Shown one piece after another: positions 1-7,712 of a stretch of 43,477 nt of DNA (position 1 is its first letter; each line of letters starts with the position of its first letter). Source of the stretch: Xanthobacter autotrophicus (GTDB lineage: Bacteria; Pseudomonadota; Alphaproteobacteria; Rhizobiales; Xanthobacteraceae); assembly GCF_029991245.1 (NCBI RefSeq), contig NZ_JAIVFO010000018.1, positions 1-43,477 of the forward strand. Reading direction: 5' to 3'. A program made the position numbers and the translations under genes. The notes beneath the pieces were generated by a model, which had not been told where the DNA came from, searched no databases, and saw only the letters and a program-made list of their open reading frames with translations.

Positions 1-1
1 G

Positions 2-1300
2 GGCGGGCGGGCACAGCTCTTGACCTACAAGCAGGATTTCGATTCGACCCACATGTTGTTTTTCGCCGGGTCGGGGGGCTTCAAGACGACCAGCAACGTC
101 GTCCCGACGGCGCTGCGCTATTCCGGGCCGCTGATCTGCCTCGATCCCTCGACCGAGGTCGCGCCGATGGTCAAGGAGCATCGCACGCGCGCTCTCGGCC
201 GCGAGGTCATGGTGCTCGATCCCACCAACCCGATCGCCGGCTTCAACGTCCTCGACGGCATCGAGGGATCGAAGAAAAAGGAGGAGGACATCGTCGGCAT
301 CGCGCACATGCTGCTTTCCGAGAGCGTGCGCTTTGAATCCTCGACCGGCGCCTATTTCCAGAACCAGGCGCACAACCTTCTGACCGGCCTGCTCGCGCAT
401 GTGATGCTCTCGCCCGAATATGCGGGACGGCGCAATCTGCGTAGCCTGCGTCAGATCGTTTCCGAGCCCGAGCCCTCGGTGCTCGCCATGCTCCGGGACA
501 TTCAGGAGCACTCGGAATCGACCTTCATCCGTGAGACGCTCGGCGTTTTCACGAATATGACCGAGCAGACGTTCAGCGGCGTCTATTCCACCGCATCGAA
601 GGACACGCAGTGGCTCTCGCTCGACAATTACGCCGCCCTCGTCTGCGGCAATGCCTTCAAGTCGCGTGACATCGTCTCCGGCAAGAAGGACCTGTTCCTG
701 AACATCCCCGCTTCGATCCTGAGGTCCTATCCCGGGATCGGCCGGGTGATCATCGGCTCGCTCATCAATGCCATGGTGGAAGCGGATGGCGCGTTCGCGC
801 GCCGGGCCCTCTTCATGCTCGACGAGGTGGACCTGCTCGGCTACATGCGGGTCCTGGAAGAGGCCCGCGATCGCGGCCGCAAGTACGGCATCACGCTGAT
901 GATGATGTACCAATCGGTCGGTCAGCTGGAGCAGCATTTCGGCAAGGCCGGCGCGACGTCGTGGATCGACGGATGTGCGTTCGCCTCATACGCCGCGATC
1001 AAGGCGCTCGAAACCGCGCGCAACGTCTCGGCCCAGTGCGGCGAGATGACGGTCGAGGTCCAGGGCCGGTCGCGGAACGTGGGATGGAGCATGTCGAGCA
1101 CTGGCGATCGGCGCTCGGAGAGCCTCAGCTTCCAGCGCCGGCCGCTCATCATGCCCCACGAGATCACCCAGTCGATGCGCAAGGACGAGCAGATCATCAT
1201 CGTCCAGGGCCACAGCCCGATCCGCTGCGGGCGGGCGATTTATTTCCGGCGCAGGGACATGAACGAGCAAGCCAAGGCCAATCGCTTCGTCAAGGTGTGA
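2..1300 (+). CDS. traG: Conjugal transfer coupling protein TraG/VirD4 family, 5'-truncated by window edge
   Basis: TraG/VirD4 coupling proteins are membrane-anchored ATPases that deliver the relaxosome to a type IV secretion channel. The frame is open from the first bases, so the N-terminal transmembrane part lies outside the window. A Walker A motif GSGGFKTT starts near position 68 and a Walker B motif (LFMLDEVD) lies near 810-835. The late QGHSPIRCGRAIYFRR segment is typical of the family C-terminus. The GGFKT version of the P-loop favours the TraG branch. It is the only clear transfer gene in the window and marks the region as part of a conjugative plasmid or ICE. The family call is firm. 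Whether the gene is complete upstream cannot be seen. Confidence 0.93.
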   Translation, partial: GGRAQLLTYKQDFDSTHMLFFAGSGGFKTTSNVVPTALRYSGPLICLDPSTEVAPMVKEHRTRALGREVMVLDPTNPIAGFNVLDGIEGSKKKEEDIVGIAHMLLSESVRFESSTGAYFQNQAHNLLTGLLAHVMLSPEYAGRRNLRSLRQIVSEPEPSVLAMLRDIQEHSESTFIRETLGVFTNMTEQTFSGVYSTASKDTQWLSLDNYAALVCGNAFKSRDIVSGKKDLFLNIPASILRSYPGIGRVIIGSLINAMVEADGAFARRALFMLDEVDLLGYMRVLEEARDRGRKYGITLMMMYQSVGQLEQHFGKAGATSWIDGCAFASYAAIKALETARNVSAQCGEMTVEVQGRSRNVGWSMSSTGDRRSESLSFQRRPLIMPHEITQSMRKDEQIIIVQGHSPIRCGRAIYFRRRDMNEQAKANRFVKV

Positions 1301-1392
1301 GCCGCCTTCGCGAGCAGTTTCCGCAGACAACGCGCTTCGCGCCAGTGACACGGGGCAATGGCGAGCCGCCCCCATCGTCGCCCCTCCTCGAA

Positions 1393-1412
1393 TGTCTCTC
1401 AAAAGAGAGACA
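1393..1412. repeat. Perfect 8-bp inverted repeat upstream of orphan relB
   Basis: TGTCTCTC and GAGAGACA flank an AAAA loop. It lies 93 bp after the traG stop and 28 bp before the RelB-like start. No U-tract follows, so an operator for the antitoxin is as likely as a traG terminator. Confidence 0.6.
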
Positions 1413-1440
1413 CAATGCCGCCAAGTCAGGAGGTCGGAAC

Positions 1441-1740
1441 ATGGCCGCTCACACCTCAATGCTGCACATCCGCATAGACGACAAGCTGAAGGCCGACGCG
1501 ACCGAGACGCTGGCCAGCTTCGGTCTGACGGTTTCCGATGCCGTCCGGATTCTCCTCACGCGCGTCGTAAAAGAGGGCGTGTTGCCGGCGGGCCTGACTG
1601 CGGACCCGGACTCCCATGACGCATGGTTTCGGGCCAAGGTACGCGCGGCCCTGGTCGATACCCGGTCGGCGGTGCCGCACCAGCAGGTGATGGAAGAGGC
1701 ACAGTCGCTGATCGACAGGAAGCGCCGTGCGAAGGCTTGA
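1441..1740 (+). CDS. RelB/DinJ-family antitoxin, apparently orphan
   Basis: The 99-residue product has the ribbon-helix-helix start typical of RelB/DinJ (LHIRIDDKLKADATE) followed by the family signature FGLTVSDAVRILLTR. It is clearly related to the second RelB at 10217-10522, sharing GLTVSDAVRILLTR and AHDAWFRAKV-like segments. The start at 1441 follows an AGGAGG-like RBS (gtcaggagg). No RelE/ParE-like toxin follows; the next 150 bp are non-coding and then a DUF4160 gene begins. It is therefore either an orphan antitoxin that could cross-neutralise the RelE at 9924 or a remnant. The antitoxin identity is secure; its function without a partner is inference. Confidence 0.88.
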   Translation: MAAHTSMLHIRIDDKLKADATETLASFGLTVSDAVRILLTRVVKEGVLPAGLTADPDSHDAWFRAKVRAALVDTRSAVPHQQVMEEAQSLIDRKRRAKA

Positions 1741-1895
1741 GCGGCGCGAGAACGCACGCGCACCGATCTGCAGGCGATCATAGACTCCGGCAAGCAGGGG
1801 CATCGAACCGTCCGTGTCCTGATTTCGGAAGGACTCCCCCGATGCCTTCAGCCGATCATTCTTGCAAAACCCATCATGTTAGGTTACTTAACTCT

Positions 1896-2135
1896 ATGGT
1901 CACGATCTACCGCGCATATGGCCTGCGCGTCGTCATCTTCGTTGATGACCATGAGCCGGCCCATGTCCATGTATTCGGCGACGGACAGGCAAAGATCAAT
2001 TTGATCGGCTCGGAAGGAGCACCGGAACTGGTCTGGGCCGAGGGCATGAAGCGGGGCGAGGTGCGCCGCGCGATGCAATTGGTGACCGAGCAGCAGACTG
2101 CGTTCCTGACCCGATGGAGAGAGATTCATGGCTGA
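1896..2135 (+). CDS. DUF4160 family protein, putative toxin-like partner of DUF2442
   Basis: The 79-residue product matches the DUF4160 pattern: VTIYRAYGLRVVIFVDDHEP near the start, AHVHVFGDG, and a C-terminal helix ending in LTRWREIHG. An upstream in-frame ATG at 1842 would add 18 residues without family similarity, so 1896 is preferred. The stop overlaps the next start by 8 bp, implying translational coupling with the DUF2442 gene. DUF4160-DUF2442 neighbours are widespread in bacteria and have been proposed as TA-like pairs. The biochemical activity is unknown. Confidence 0.82.
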   Translation: MVTIYRAYGLRVVIFVDDHEPAHVHVFGDGQAKINLIGSEGAPELVWAEGMKRGEVRRAMQLVTEQQTAFLTRWREIHG

Positions 2136-2535
2136 CCTTACCGATGCCGCCATCGAGGCCGCCCTGGAACGCGGCCGCCGGGCCCATGAAAGCGAGCCGC
2201 GAGCAGCTACCGCGCGCTTTAACCGGCAGACTGGCCGGGTCATCGTCGACCTCACCAACGGCTGCACTTTCGCCTTTCCGCCGCGTCTGGCGCAGGGGCT
2301 GGAAGAGGCAACCGATGACCAGCTTGCCGCTGTCGAGATCCTTGGTCACGGCTATGGCCTGCATTGGGAGGCGCTCGACGTCGACCTGTCCCTGCCTGGC
2401 CTGATGGCCGGCATCTTCGGCACCAAAGCTTATATGGCTCGCCGAGCCGGCCAGGCGACGTCCGCAGCCAAGGCGGCCGCTGCCCGCGCCAATGGCGCTA
2501 AAGGCGGTCGTCCGCGAAAAGCGAGCGGCCAGTAG
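2128..2535 (+). CDS. DUF2442 family protein
   Basis: The 135-residue product has the DUF2442 core (GRVIVDLTNGCTFAFPP, GLHWEALDVDLSLPGLMAGIFG). An Ala/Gly-rich basic tail (AAAARANGAKGGRPRK) is common in the longer members and may contact DNA. It is coupled to the DUF4160 gene through an 8-bp overlap. Size and order agree with the usual two-gene DUF4160/DUF2442 unit. Role unknown; an antitoxin or regulator role is inference from the arrangement. Confidence 0.82.
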   Translation: MADLTDAAIEAALERGRRAHESEPRAATARFNRQTGRVIVDLTNGCTFAFPPRLAQGLEEATDDQLAAVEILGHGYGLHWEALDVDLSLPGLMAGIFGTKAYMARRAGQATSAAKAAAARANGAKGGRPRKASGQ

Positions 2536-2945
2536 CTTGGCGCGTCGCCCTACGCCGCGCCTGGTTGGGGGGCTGGCGTCTTTGTTGTCGGGAGTGGATC
2601 TTTGGTCATCGCTGTCGTCGCCGGTCGCCCGATCGCAGCGTGCCGTCGTTTGGCATCCGCTCAGCGCGCGGAATATTTCGTAGCCACGTTCAGGATGGCG
2701 GGCGAGGCCCGCTTTATCGAGGGATTGACTGCGCCTTCAAGGCACCCTGTTGCTCACCAACCGTCTGCCATTGCGCCGCAAAAGGCCATTTCGTGGCGCC
2801 AGATTGCGAGGTTTGCTCGCCACCATGGAAGCCGCCCTTCGTCCAAAGACGATGGACTGTCGGCCGCGGCGGCCTTAACCAGGCATGCTGCCGTCGTTCC
2901 ATGACACGCCGGGACCGTCACCGAGCCGCGGCGAAAAGAGCTGCT
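2536..2945. other. Intergenic, no gene recognised
   Basis: About 410 bp between the plus-strand DUF2442 gene and the end of the convergent small minus-strand gene. Open frames here lack family similarity and show poor codon use. No clear hairpin with a T-tract was found. Confidence 0.5.
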
Positions 2946-3089
2946 TCACGGCAGCTCCTCCTCGGCGATCTTGCGGGCGAGTTCGGCGCGGGCCGTCTCA
3001 AGCTCGGCCGCGATCTCGCGGCGCTCACCGGCATTGACGGCGTTCCGCAGCTCGGCGCGCAGTTCCTCGATGTGCTGTTCCAGGGTCAT
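2946..3089 (-). CDS. Small coiled-coil-like protein of the 'ELRAEL' family, unknown function
   Basis: A 47-residue, highly charged, helix-forming product (MTLEQHIEELRAELRNAV and on) with heptad-like spacing of Leu and Ala. GAGGAG lies six bases before the ATG at 3089, so that start is preferred over in-frame ATGs at 3095 and 3134. Two more copies of its N-terminal motif occur in the window: a decayed one near 7200-7317 and one fused to an ArdC fragment at 9189-9662. The repeated occurrence supports a real family. I do not recognise a function. Confidence 0.6.
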   Translation of the reverse strand: MTLEQHIEELRAELRNAVNAGERREIAAELETARAELARKIAEEELP

Positions 3090-3131
3090 CGTCATCTCCT
3101 CGACGTTCTTGTGAAAGATGACGACGGCGGT

Positions 3132-3260
3132 CATGGCGGGTGGGCACGGGTCAAAACCCGCGACAGCGGCCAGCTTGCTGGCGCGCGGAGGAACCGATTT
3201 TCCTGCGCAGCGGGAAAATTGGAGGGGCCGCGCGGTTTTGGGGCGTGCCCACCCGCCATG
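3132..3260. repeat. Long-arm inverted repeat, 17-bp perfect arms
   Basis: Arms at 3132-3148 (begins CATGGCGGG) and 3244-3260 (ends CCCGCCATG) are perfectly complementary over 17 bp. Pairing continues imperfectly inward through an AAAACC/GGTTTT block. The 95-bp interior contains a second small inverted repeat (ATTTTCC/GGAAAAT). It lies just upstream of the minus-strand small gene. Confidence 0.75.
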
Positions 3261-3567
3261 GCAGGCTTGGACATTCTGAGCAGACAGGGTGGGTTATCCA
3301 GGCACGCGGCAGCAGCAGGCGAAGCCTGCCCTCATCCCCCCTCAGGCGGGGTCGATGCAGTGACCGGGCGTCGATGCCGGTCTCGCGGGTTCGCCCCAGA
3401 CAGCGAGGCTGCATGCGCAAGGGATCGTCACGCCGCGAGGCGCGAAGACTGCGCGCAGGCTTCGTGGAGCCGGGATCCGGCGGAGTAGAGCCCGGTCCGG
3501 CACGCCGGATGCGCCCGAATACTCCTTTGCAGGATGCAGATTCATGCCCTGCCGATCGCTCCGACGC
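3261..3567. other. Intergenic, no gene recognised
   Basis: GC-rich stretch between the inverted repeat and the RES module promoter. Open frames on both strands have no recognisable family content. Confidence 0.45.
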
Positions 3568-3607
3568 TTGAACCAGATGCGTCACCTGTCATATATAGAA
3601 GCGACAG
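3568..3607 (+). promoter_or_regulatory. Promoter with overlapping palindrome for Xre-RES module 1
   Basis: TTGAAC at 3568-3573 and TATATA at 3592-3597 are 18 bp apart, a good housekeeping-type promoter. CTGTC (3586-3590) and GACAG (3603-3607) form an inverted repeat around the -10, as expected for an autorepressed TA operon. Confidence 0.6.
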
Positions 3608-3626
3608 TTGACACACGGAGCTTGCA

Positions 3627-4112
3627 ATGGCGATCGCGGCGAAACAGACCGTTCCCGAGGTGGCCCCGCGCGATCTGCAGAAGATCGCCGAGTTGCTCGG
3701 CGGCTCCCGGGTGTTGTCGGGGCACGTCAACAGTGCCCTTGACGCCCATGAGTTGCTGCTGCGCGGCCTGCCCGCCTCTGCGCTGGATCACCTCGTGGGG
3801 CATCTGCGCGTTCTGCACAAGGCGGATTCGCTCGAGAAGGCGGTCGGCATGAGCGTGCGAACCTATCAGCGCCGGAAGGATGCGCCCTCCAAACCGCTGA
3901 GCCAGGAGCAGAGCGGCAGGGCATGGAAATTTGCGGAGATCCTTGCCAAGGCGACCGACGTCTTCGGCTCACAGGAGGAGGCCGAGCAGTGGCTGGAGCG
4001 TCCAGCGATCGGGCTCGACCAGCGCCGTCCCATCGACCTGCTCTCCACGCCCGCCGGCATCGAGCTCGTCGAGGACTATCTCGTGCGGCTTGAATACGGC
4101 GTCTATGCATGA
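3627..4112 (+). CDS. Xre/MbcA/ParS-type antitoxin (DUF2384), module 1
   Basis: The 161-residue product has the layout of RES-associated antitoxins. An N-terminal helical region precedes an Xre-like segment (LEKAVGMSVRTYQRRKD), followed by the DUF2384 toxin-binding domain (AWKFAEILAKATDVFGSQEEAEQWLERPAIGLDQRRPIDLL, quoted here only as a region). ACGGAG lies six bases before the ATG at 3627. The stop overlaps the RES toxin start by ATGA at 4109-4112. Such antitoxins bind the RES active site and repress their own promoter; the palindromic promoter at 3568-3607 fits. Very likely functional. Confidence 0.92.
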   Translation: MAIAAKQTVPEVAPRDLQKIAELLGGSRVLSGHVNSALDAHELLLRGLPASALDHLVGHLRVLHKADSLEKAVGMSVRTYQRRKDAPSKPLSQEQSGRAWKFAEILAKATDVFGSQEEAEQWLERPAIGLDQRRPIDLLSTPAGIELVEDYLVRLEYGVYA

Positions 4113-4612
4113 CGCCGCTGCCGGGAGCGCTTGGCGGCGGTGAGCTTGTGGCATGGCGGCTCGACCAGGTGAGTTTTGCTTCCAGCTGGGACAGCGGTGA
4201 GGGCTCCTACCGGGTTGGCGGTCGATGGAACAGCAAGGGCGTTCGCGCCGTGTACTGCTCTATCGATCCCTCCACCGCGATCCTGGAGGTGGCGGTCCAC
4301 AAGGGGTTCAGAGCGCTCGACACGATCCCTCATGTAATGACGGCGACAATGGTGACGGACCTCACCGACGTGCATGTCGTCGAGCCCGCCGACGTTCCCA
4401 ACCTGAACTGGCTGAGGCCCGGCATCCCGAGCGCAGGCCAGCAGGCGTTCGGCGACGATCTCCTGCACCGCCATCGCTTCGTGGTCATTCCGAGCGCCGT
4501 CTCCACGCACAGCTGGAACCTGATCTTCATGGCGAGCAGCGCTGCAGGCGCCTATGCCGTGAAGCGTCAGGAACCTTTTGCATTGGACACACGCCTGCAT
4601 CCGCCCGCGTAG
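4109..4612 (+). CDS. RES-domain toxin, module 1
   Basis: RES-domain toxins are related to ADP-ribosyltransferases and in characterised members degrade or modify NAD+. The 167-residue product carries the WRL opening, the GGRWNSKGVRAVYCS motif with its conserved Arg and Tyr, a Glu in ILEVAVHKGF, and the late Ser-rich SSAAGAYAVKRQ region. The length is normal for the family. It is coupled to the upstream antitoxin by a 4-bp overlap. It is one of three RES toxins in this window and differs strongly from the others, so recent duplication is unlikely. Confidence 0.92.
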   Translation: MTPLPGALGGGELVAWRLDQVSFASSWDSGEGSYRVGGRWNSKGVRAVYCSIDPSTAILEVAVHKGFRALDTIPHVMTATMVTDLTDVHVVEPADVPNLNWLRPGIPSAGQQAFGDDLLHRHRFVVIPSAVSTHSWNLIFMASSAAGAYAVKRQEPFALDTRLHPPA

Positions 4613-4806
4613 GCGCCGAGGCCGCGCAGTGTGCTCTCTTCTCCCGGTCGAACGGACCGGCGAGCCTAGGCCGAGGTGGCGCGAGTGTGGCCGTGGCAGA
4701 ATGAGATCTCCACGACCACGTCCTTCCGACGTTGGGAGGTTTGTGGCTGTCCGATCAGCATTTTTACTGCCTTGTCCTTTGCGGTTAAATGAAGGTGCAT
4801 CCACCC

Positions 4807-6000
4807 ATGCGGCAGTTCAGGATTGGTGAGCGGACCTGCGATGAAGGCGCGCCGGAGCTTCAATCCGCGCTCGAGCAGGCCTTTGAGCGCAAGCAGCGGC
4901 CGCTCTGCCTGTGCCGCGAGCCGCCCACCACGATGTATATCGCGCGGAACGACGGACAGTTCCTGGTCAAGCGCATGCCGCTGACTGGCCGCGATCACGA
5001 CCCCTCCTGCCCGTCCTACGAACCGCCCTACGAGCTTTCGGGGCTCGGTCCCCTCATCGGCAATGCGATCCAGATTGACGATGCGACCGGGACCGCCATT
5101 CTCAAGCTCGATTTCTCGCTGACGAAGCGTGGCAGCCGGTCCGCGCCGGCATCCCCATCGGAGACTTCCGACACGGTGCGGAACGAGACCAAGAAGCTCT
5201 CGCTGCGCGCCGTTCTGCACTATCTCTGGGATGCCGCCGAGCTGACCGAATGGACATCGCTTTGGGCCGGCAAGCGCGGCTGGGGCAAGGTGCGGGCGAG
5301 CGTGATGAATGCCGCTAGGGAAATGACCGTGCGCGGCGGTCCGCTCAGCGACATTCTGTTCGTGCCGGAGGTGTTCCACGCCGACGACAAGGCTGCGATC
5401 GCGGTGCGGCGATCCAGGGCTCTATCCGGCGCCCAGGCGCCGGGCAACGGCCCGCAGAAGTTGATGCTGCTGGTCGGCGAGGTGAAGGAATTCCCTGAGG
5501 CTCGCAGCGGCCGGAAGGTTGTCATCAAGCACCTGCCGGATTTCCCTCTGATGCTGGAGGAGGCGGCCTGGCGCCGGCTGAACAAGCGGTATGACGCCGA
5601 GCTGGAACTCTGGGATGCGAACGAGGAGACGCACGTCGTCGCCATCGCGACATTCGGGATTTCAAACGCCGGCGTTCCGGCCATCAACGAGATCGCCCTG
5701 ATGGTGGTGACGGAGAACTGGATTCCCTTCGAGAGCGCCCACGAACTGCAGTTGCTCTCTCGCCTAGCAGGCATGCGGCGCAAGAGCGTGAAGGGATTGC
5801 GGTTCAATCTCAGCCGGGATCAGCCGGTCGTTTGCGTGACGCTCCCTGAGAGGCGCCCGTCTCCTGTCGCAATGTACATCGTCCCTGCGGGCGCCGTCGA
5901 AGACTATGATCGCATGCTGGCGGAGATGATCGACGCTCGGCCTGAGATGACGCCCTGGGTCTGGCGCACGGCTGACGGCGGCATGCCGCTCATGCCCTGA
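4807..6000 (+). CDS. DUF1173 family protein
   Basis: The 397-residue product matches DUF1173, a family carried mainly by alphaproteobacterial plasmids and ICEs. Near the N-terminus are MRQFRIGERTCDEG, the Cys-containing CLCREPP segment and CPSYEPPYELSGLG. The Cys/His residues around 37-75 could bind metal (inference). An ATG at 4789 would add six residues, but 4807 has GAAGG nine bases upstream and gives the usual family start. The C-terminus ends in a Trp-rich WVWRTADGG. Function unknown. It stands alone, with a strong palindrome 15 bp after its stop. Confidence 0.85.
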   Translation: MRQFRIGERTCDEGAPELQSALEQAFERKQRPLCLCREPPTTMYIARNDGQFLVKRMPLTGRDHDPSCPSYEPPYELSGLGPLIGNAIQIDDATGTAILKLDFSLTKRGSRSAPASPSETSDTVRNETKKLSLRAVLHYLWDAAELTEWTSLWAGKRGWGKVRASVMNAAREMTVRGGPLSDILFVPEVFHADDKAAIAVRRSRALSGAQAPGNGPQKLMLLVGEVKEFPEARSGRKVVIKHLPDFPLMLEEAAWRRLNKRYDAELELWDANEETHVVAIATFGISNAGVPAINEIALMVVTENWIPFESAHELQLLSRLAGMRRKSVKGLRFNLSRDQPVVCVTLPERRPSPVAMYIVPAGAVEDYDRMLAEMIDARPEMTPWVWRTADGGMPLMP

Positions 6001-6015
6001 GGCGTTCATCACGGG

Positions 6016-6045
6016 CATGAATCGATCCCGCAGGATCGATTCATG
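6016..6045. repeat. Perfect 13-bp palindromic stem-loop containing two GANTC sites
   Basis: Arms 6016-6028 (CATGAATCGATCC) and 6033-6045 are perfectly complementary around the loop CGCA. Each arm holds one GANTC, the target of the CcrM-type cell-cycle methylase found in alphaproteobacteria. There is no T-tract, so terminator function for the DUF1173 gene is uncertain. Confidence 0.85.
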
Positions 6046-6088
6046 GAAGTCGTTGGACGCGCCTTTCCTGGGACGCGAGACTCGCCCC

Positions 6089-6352
6089 ATGGAAAGAACG
6101 GCACCGGGCCCGCTGCACCTCCGCCGCATCGATCCCGCGCAGAACATGCGGCGGTACTACACGCTCTCGCTCCAGCCCACGCTGTTCGGCGGGGCGACGG
6201 TCATCCGCAACTGGGGCCGGATCGGCACGAACGGCCAGTCGATGATGGAGACCTTCGATCAGCCTGAGGAGGCTGTGGGCGCGTTCTCGCGCCTTGCCCG
6301 GACGAAACGACGCCGCGGCTATGGCGACGCCGGCGTCAGCGGAAACGGCTGA
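6089..6352 (+). CDS. WGR-domain protein
   Basis: The 87-residue product is almost entirely a WGR domain: MRRYYTLSLQPTLFGGATVIRNWGRIGTNGQ, summarised here as YYxLxLQPxLFG followed by NWGRIGTNGQ, then a helix ending in KRRRGY. WGR domains occur in PARPs and in MolR-type proteins, where they bind nucleic acid. Small stand-alone versions are frequent on alphaproteobacterial plasmids. The ATG at 6089 is preferred because the 24 residues upstream lie over the palindrome and lack similarity. Probably DNA binding; no precise role known. Confidence 0.85.
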   Translation: MERTAPGPLHLRRIDPAQNMRRYYTLSLQPTLFGGATVIRNWGRIGTNGQSMMETFDQPEEAVGAFSRLARTKRRRGYGDAGVSGNG

Positions 6353-6749
6353 CCTCGGTGAAGGCTTTCCGGCGGGCGATGAACTCGCGCAGCAGCGGCA
6401 GGAAGAAGGCCTTGCTGAAGCGGCCGATGGGCCGCTTCGGTTCGAGATAGAAGGACCGGCCGACAAGGTCGGTGTTGAATTCATCGAGGATGATCCAGAG
6501 GCGCAGATCGGTGTCCAGCCCGGCACGGCGCTTTTCGATGGCCGGGATCTCGGCAAAGAATCGCGATGCTTCCGGTTCCTTGGTGGTAATCGGAAAGAAG
6601 AGCACGAGATCATCGTCCGGCCGGACGATACGCGCGCCGACGGCGACGGGCCGATCCTTGCGGCCCTCGGTTTCGCCGGCACGCGCCTGCCGCGCCCAGA
6701 GATACGGATAGCGGATGACGGTCGCGGTCTGGATGTCGTCGAAGCTCAT
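6336..6749 (-). CDS. Probable PemK/MazF-like toxin partner of Phd antitoxin
   Basis: The 137-residue product begins with an ATGA overlap with the Phd-type antitoxin gene (6746-6749), the normal arrangement for a cognate toxin. It contains IRYPYLWARQARAGETEGRK followed by RPVAVGARI, which resembles the basic loop and 'RPVLV' strand of MazF/PemK endoribonucleases. LVLFFPITTK corresponds to the next strand. The C-terminal half (LWIILDEFNTDLVG, then ALLxxL-type helices) is longer than in classical MazF. The toxin role rests mainly on gene order; the fold assignment is moderate. The 3' end overlaps the convergent WGR gene by 17 bp. Confidence 0.62.
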   Translation of the reverse strand: MSFDDIQTATVIRYPYLWARQARAGETEGRKDRPVAVGARIVRPDDDLVLFFPITTKEPEASRFFAEIPAIEKRRAGLDTDLRLWIILDEFNTDLVGRSFYLEPKRPIGRFSKAFFLPLLREFIARRKAFTEVSRFR

Positions 6750-7015
6750 GGCTTTCCGGCCTCGTCCTCCCGCGCATAGGCGTCGACGGCGTTCTCGAAC
6801 TCTGCGAGAAGGCTGTCGGGCATCGTCTCGATGGTCCCCGCCGAGCGTGCGTCCGACTGGCGCATCAGGCGCTGATAGTCCTCAATGTTGAGGAGCACGA
6901 GGCGCGGCTTGTTGCGCTGGGTGATCGTTACCGGCCGGCGCAGCGCCTCAGCGATGATATCGCCGGACTTGCGGGAAAGCTCGCTCGTGGAATAGGACCC
7001 ACCTGAACGCGGCAT
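6746..7015 (-). CDS. Phd/YefM-family antitoxin
   Basis: The 89-residue product shows the Phd/YefM DNA-binding N-terminus (YSTSELSRKSGDIIAEALRR, PVTITQRNKPRLVLLNIEDY) and an acidic C-terminal toxin-binding tail. The ATG at 7015 has a CAGGAG RBS seven bases upstream. A TATATA -10-like element with flanking dyad symmetry (CTGTATATATCAC region, about 7045-7056) lies upstream on this strand, consistent with autorepression. It forms an operon with the downstream PemK-like toxin through a 4-bp overlap. Confidence 0.9.
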   Translation of the reverse strand: MPRSGGSYSTSELSRKSGDIIAEALRRPVTITQRNKPRLVLLNIEDYQRLMRQSDARSAGTIETMPDSLLAEFENAVDAYAREDEAGKP

Positions 7016-7079
7016 GGCGATCTCCTGTAATTGCTGCCTTTGGTGATATATACAGCATTGACCGCATTTGCGCAACGAA

Positions 7080-7127
7080 GCGCCGTCCGAAGCGCCGCCG
7101 CCGGGCCGGCAGCGCTTCGGACGGCGC
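7080..7127. repeat. Strong GC hairpin, 16-bp perfect arms
   Basis: Arms 7080-7095 (starts GCGCCGTCCG) and 7112-7127 are perfectly complementary with a 16-base loop. It lies between the decayed small gene and the Phd-PemK promoter and could insulate them as a factor-dependent terminator. There is no long T-run on either strand. Confidence 0.8.
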
Positions 7128-7317
7128 GACACGGTGAAAGCAGGCCCTCCAGCTCGGCCCAGATGAGCTCGCGCTCCGCGAGAACCGTCTCCAGATGGGC
7201 CTCGATCTCGCGGCGTTCCGCAGCTCGGCGCGCAGTTCCTCGACGTTCCGTCGGGCCAAACCGCGATGTCGCCACTGTGGTGGACCTTTGCACCTGTGAG
7301 ATTGTGGTGGTGGTCAT
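7128..7317 (-). pseudogene. Decayed copy of the 'ELRAEL' small-protein gene
   Basis: On the minus strand the frame from ATG 7317 encodes [12 protein letters not shown] and later AERREIEAHLET. The matching VEELRAELRN segment is in another frame. Compared with the copy at 2946-3089, this copy looks like the product of two deletions between short direct repeats: TCGAGGA (about 7237-7243) and CGCCG (about 7211-7215). The first removes the original RBS and start; the second shifts the frame. Assigned as a pseudogene, assuming the 2946 copy resembles the ancestor. Confidence 0.6.
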
Positions 7318-7397
7318 GTGTTTCCTCCTGGCTGTGGCCGCTCGTCACCGAAAGGGCTGAAGGCCCCGCCTTGCGGCGGAGCCCTCTGGTCGGAGGC

Positions 7398-7712
7398 TCA
7401 GTCCCGGTTCGGGCGGGACCAGATCAGCTGGAGGCCTTCCTCGCCTTCCACCTCGATCAAGGTGGCGTAGATCGGAGCGGGGAACGAAGGGTCGTCGAGC
7501 TTGACGGAGAGGTAGTCGCGCTCCGTCTCCTTCGCGGTCTTCTGCCAGGCGGCGCCGAATTCCACGTTGCGGCTGTCGAGGATGCGGAAGTCGGGGCCCT
7601 TGTCGGAGGTGCGCTCGGCGCGAACGATCTTGGCCTTGACGTTGAGGTTGAGGGTCTTGATGACGCCGGTGAAGCCGTTGTCGGTCGAGGTGAAGGTGCC
7701 GATGGAAGCCAT
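7398..7712 (-). CDS. DUF736 family protein
   Basis: The 104-residue product is a typical DUF736 member. It opens [21 protein letters not shown], summarised as IGxF(T)xxxNGFxGxIxTL. It continues with [15 protein letters not shown], then [31 protein letters not shown] and ends in LIWSRPN. DUF736 proteins are small, abundant accessory proteins of alphaproteobacterial conjugative elements, often near ArdC and TraG genes. Their function is unknown. The ATG at 7712 follows GGAATGAG, an acceptable RBS. Complete. Confidence 0.93.
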   Translation of the reverse strand: MASIGTFTSTDNGFTGVIKTLNLNVKAKIVRAERTSDKGPDFRILDSRNVEFGAAWQKTAKETERDYLSVKLDDPSFPAPIYATLIEVEGEEGLQLIWSRPNRD

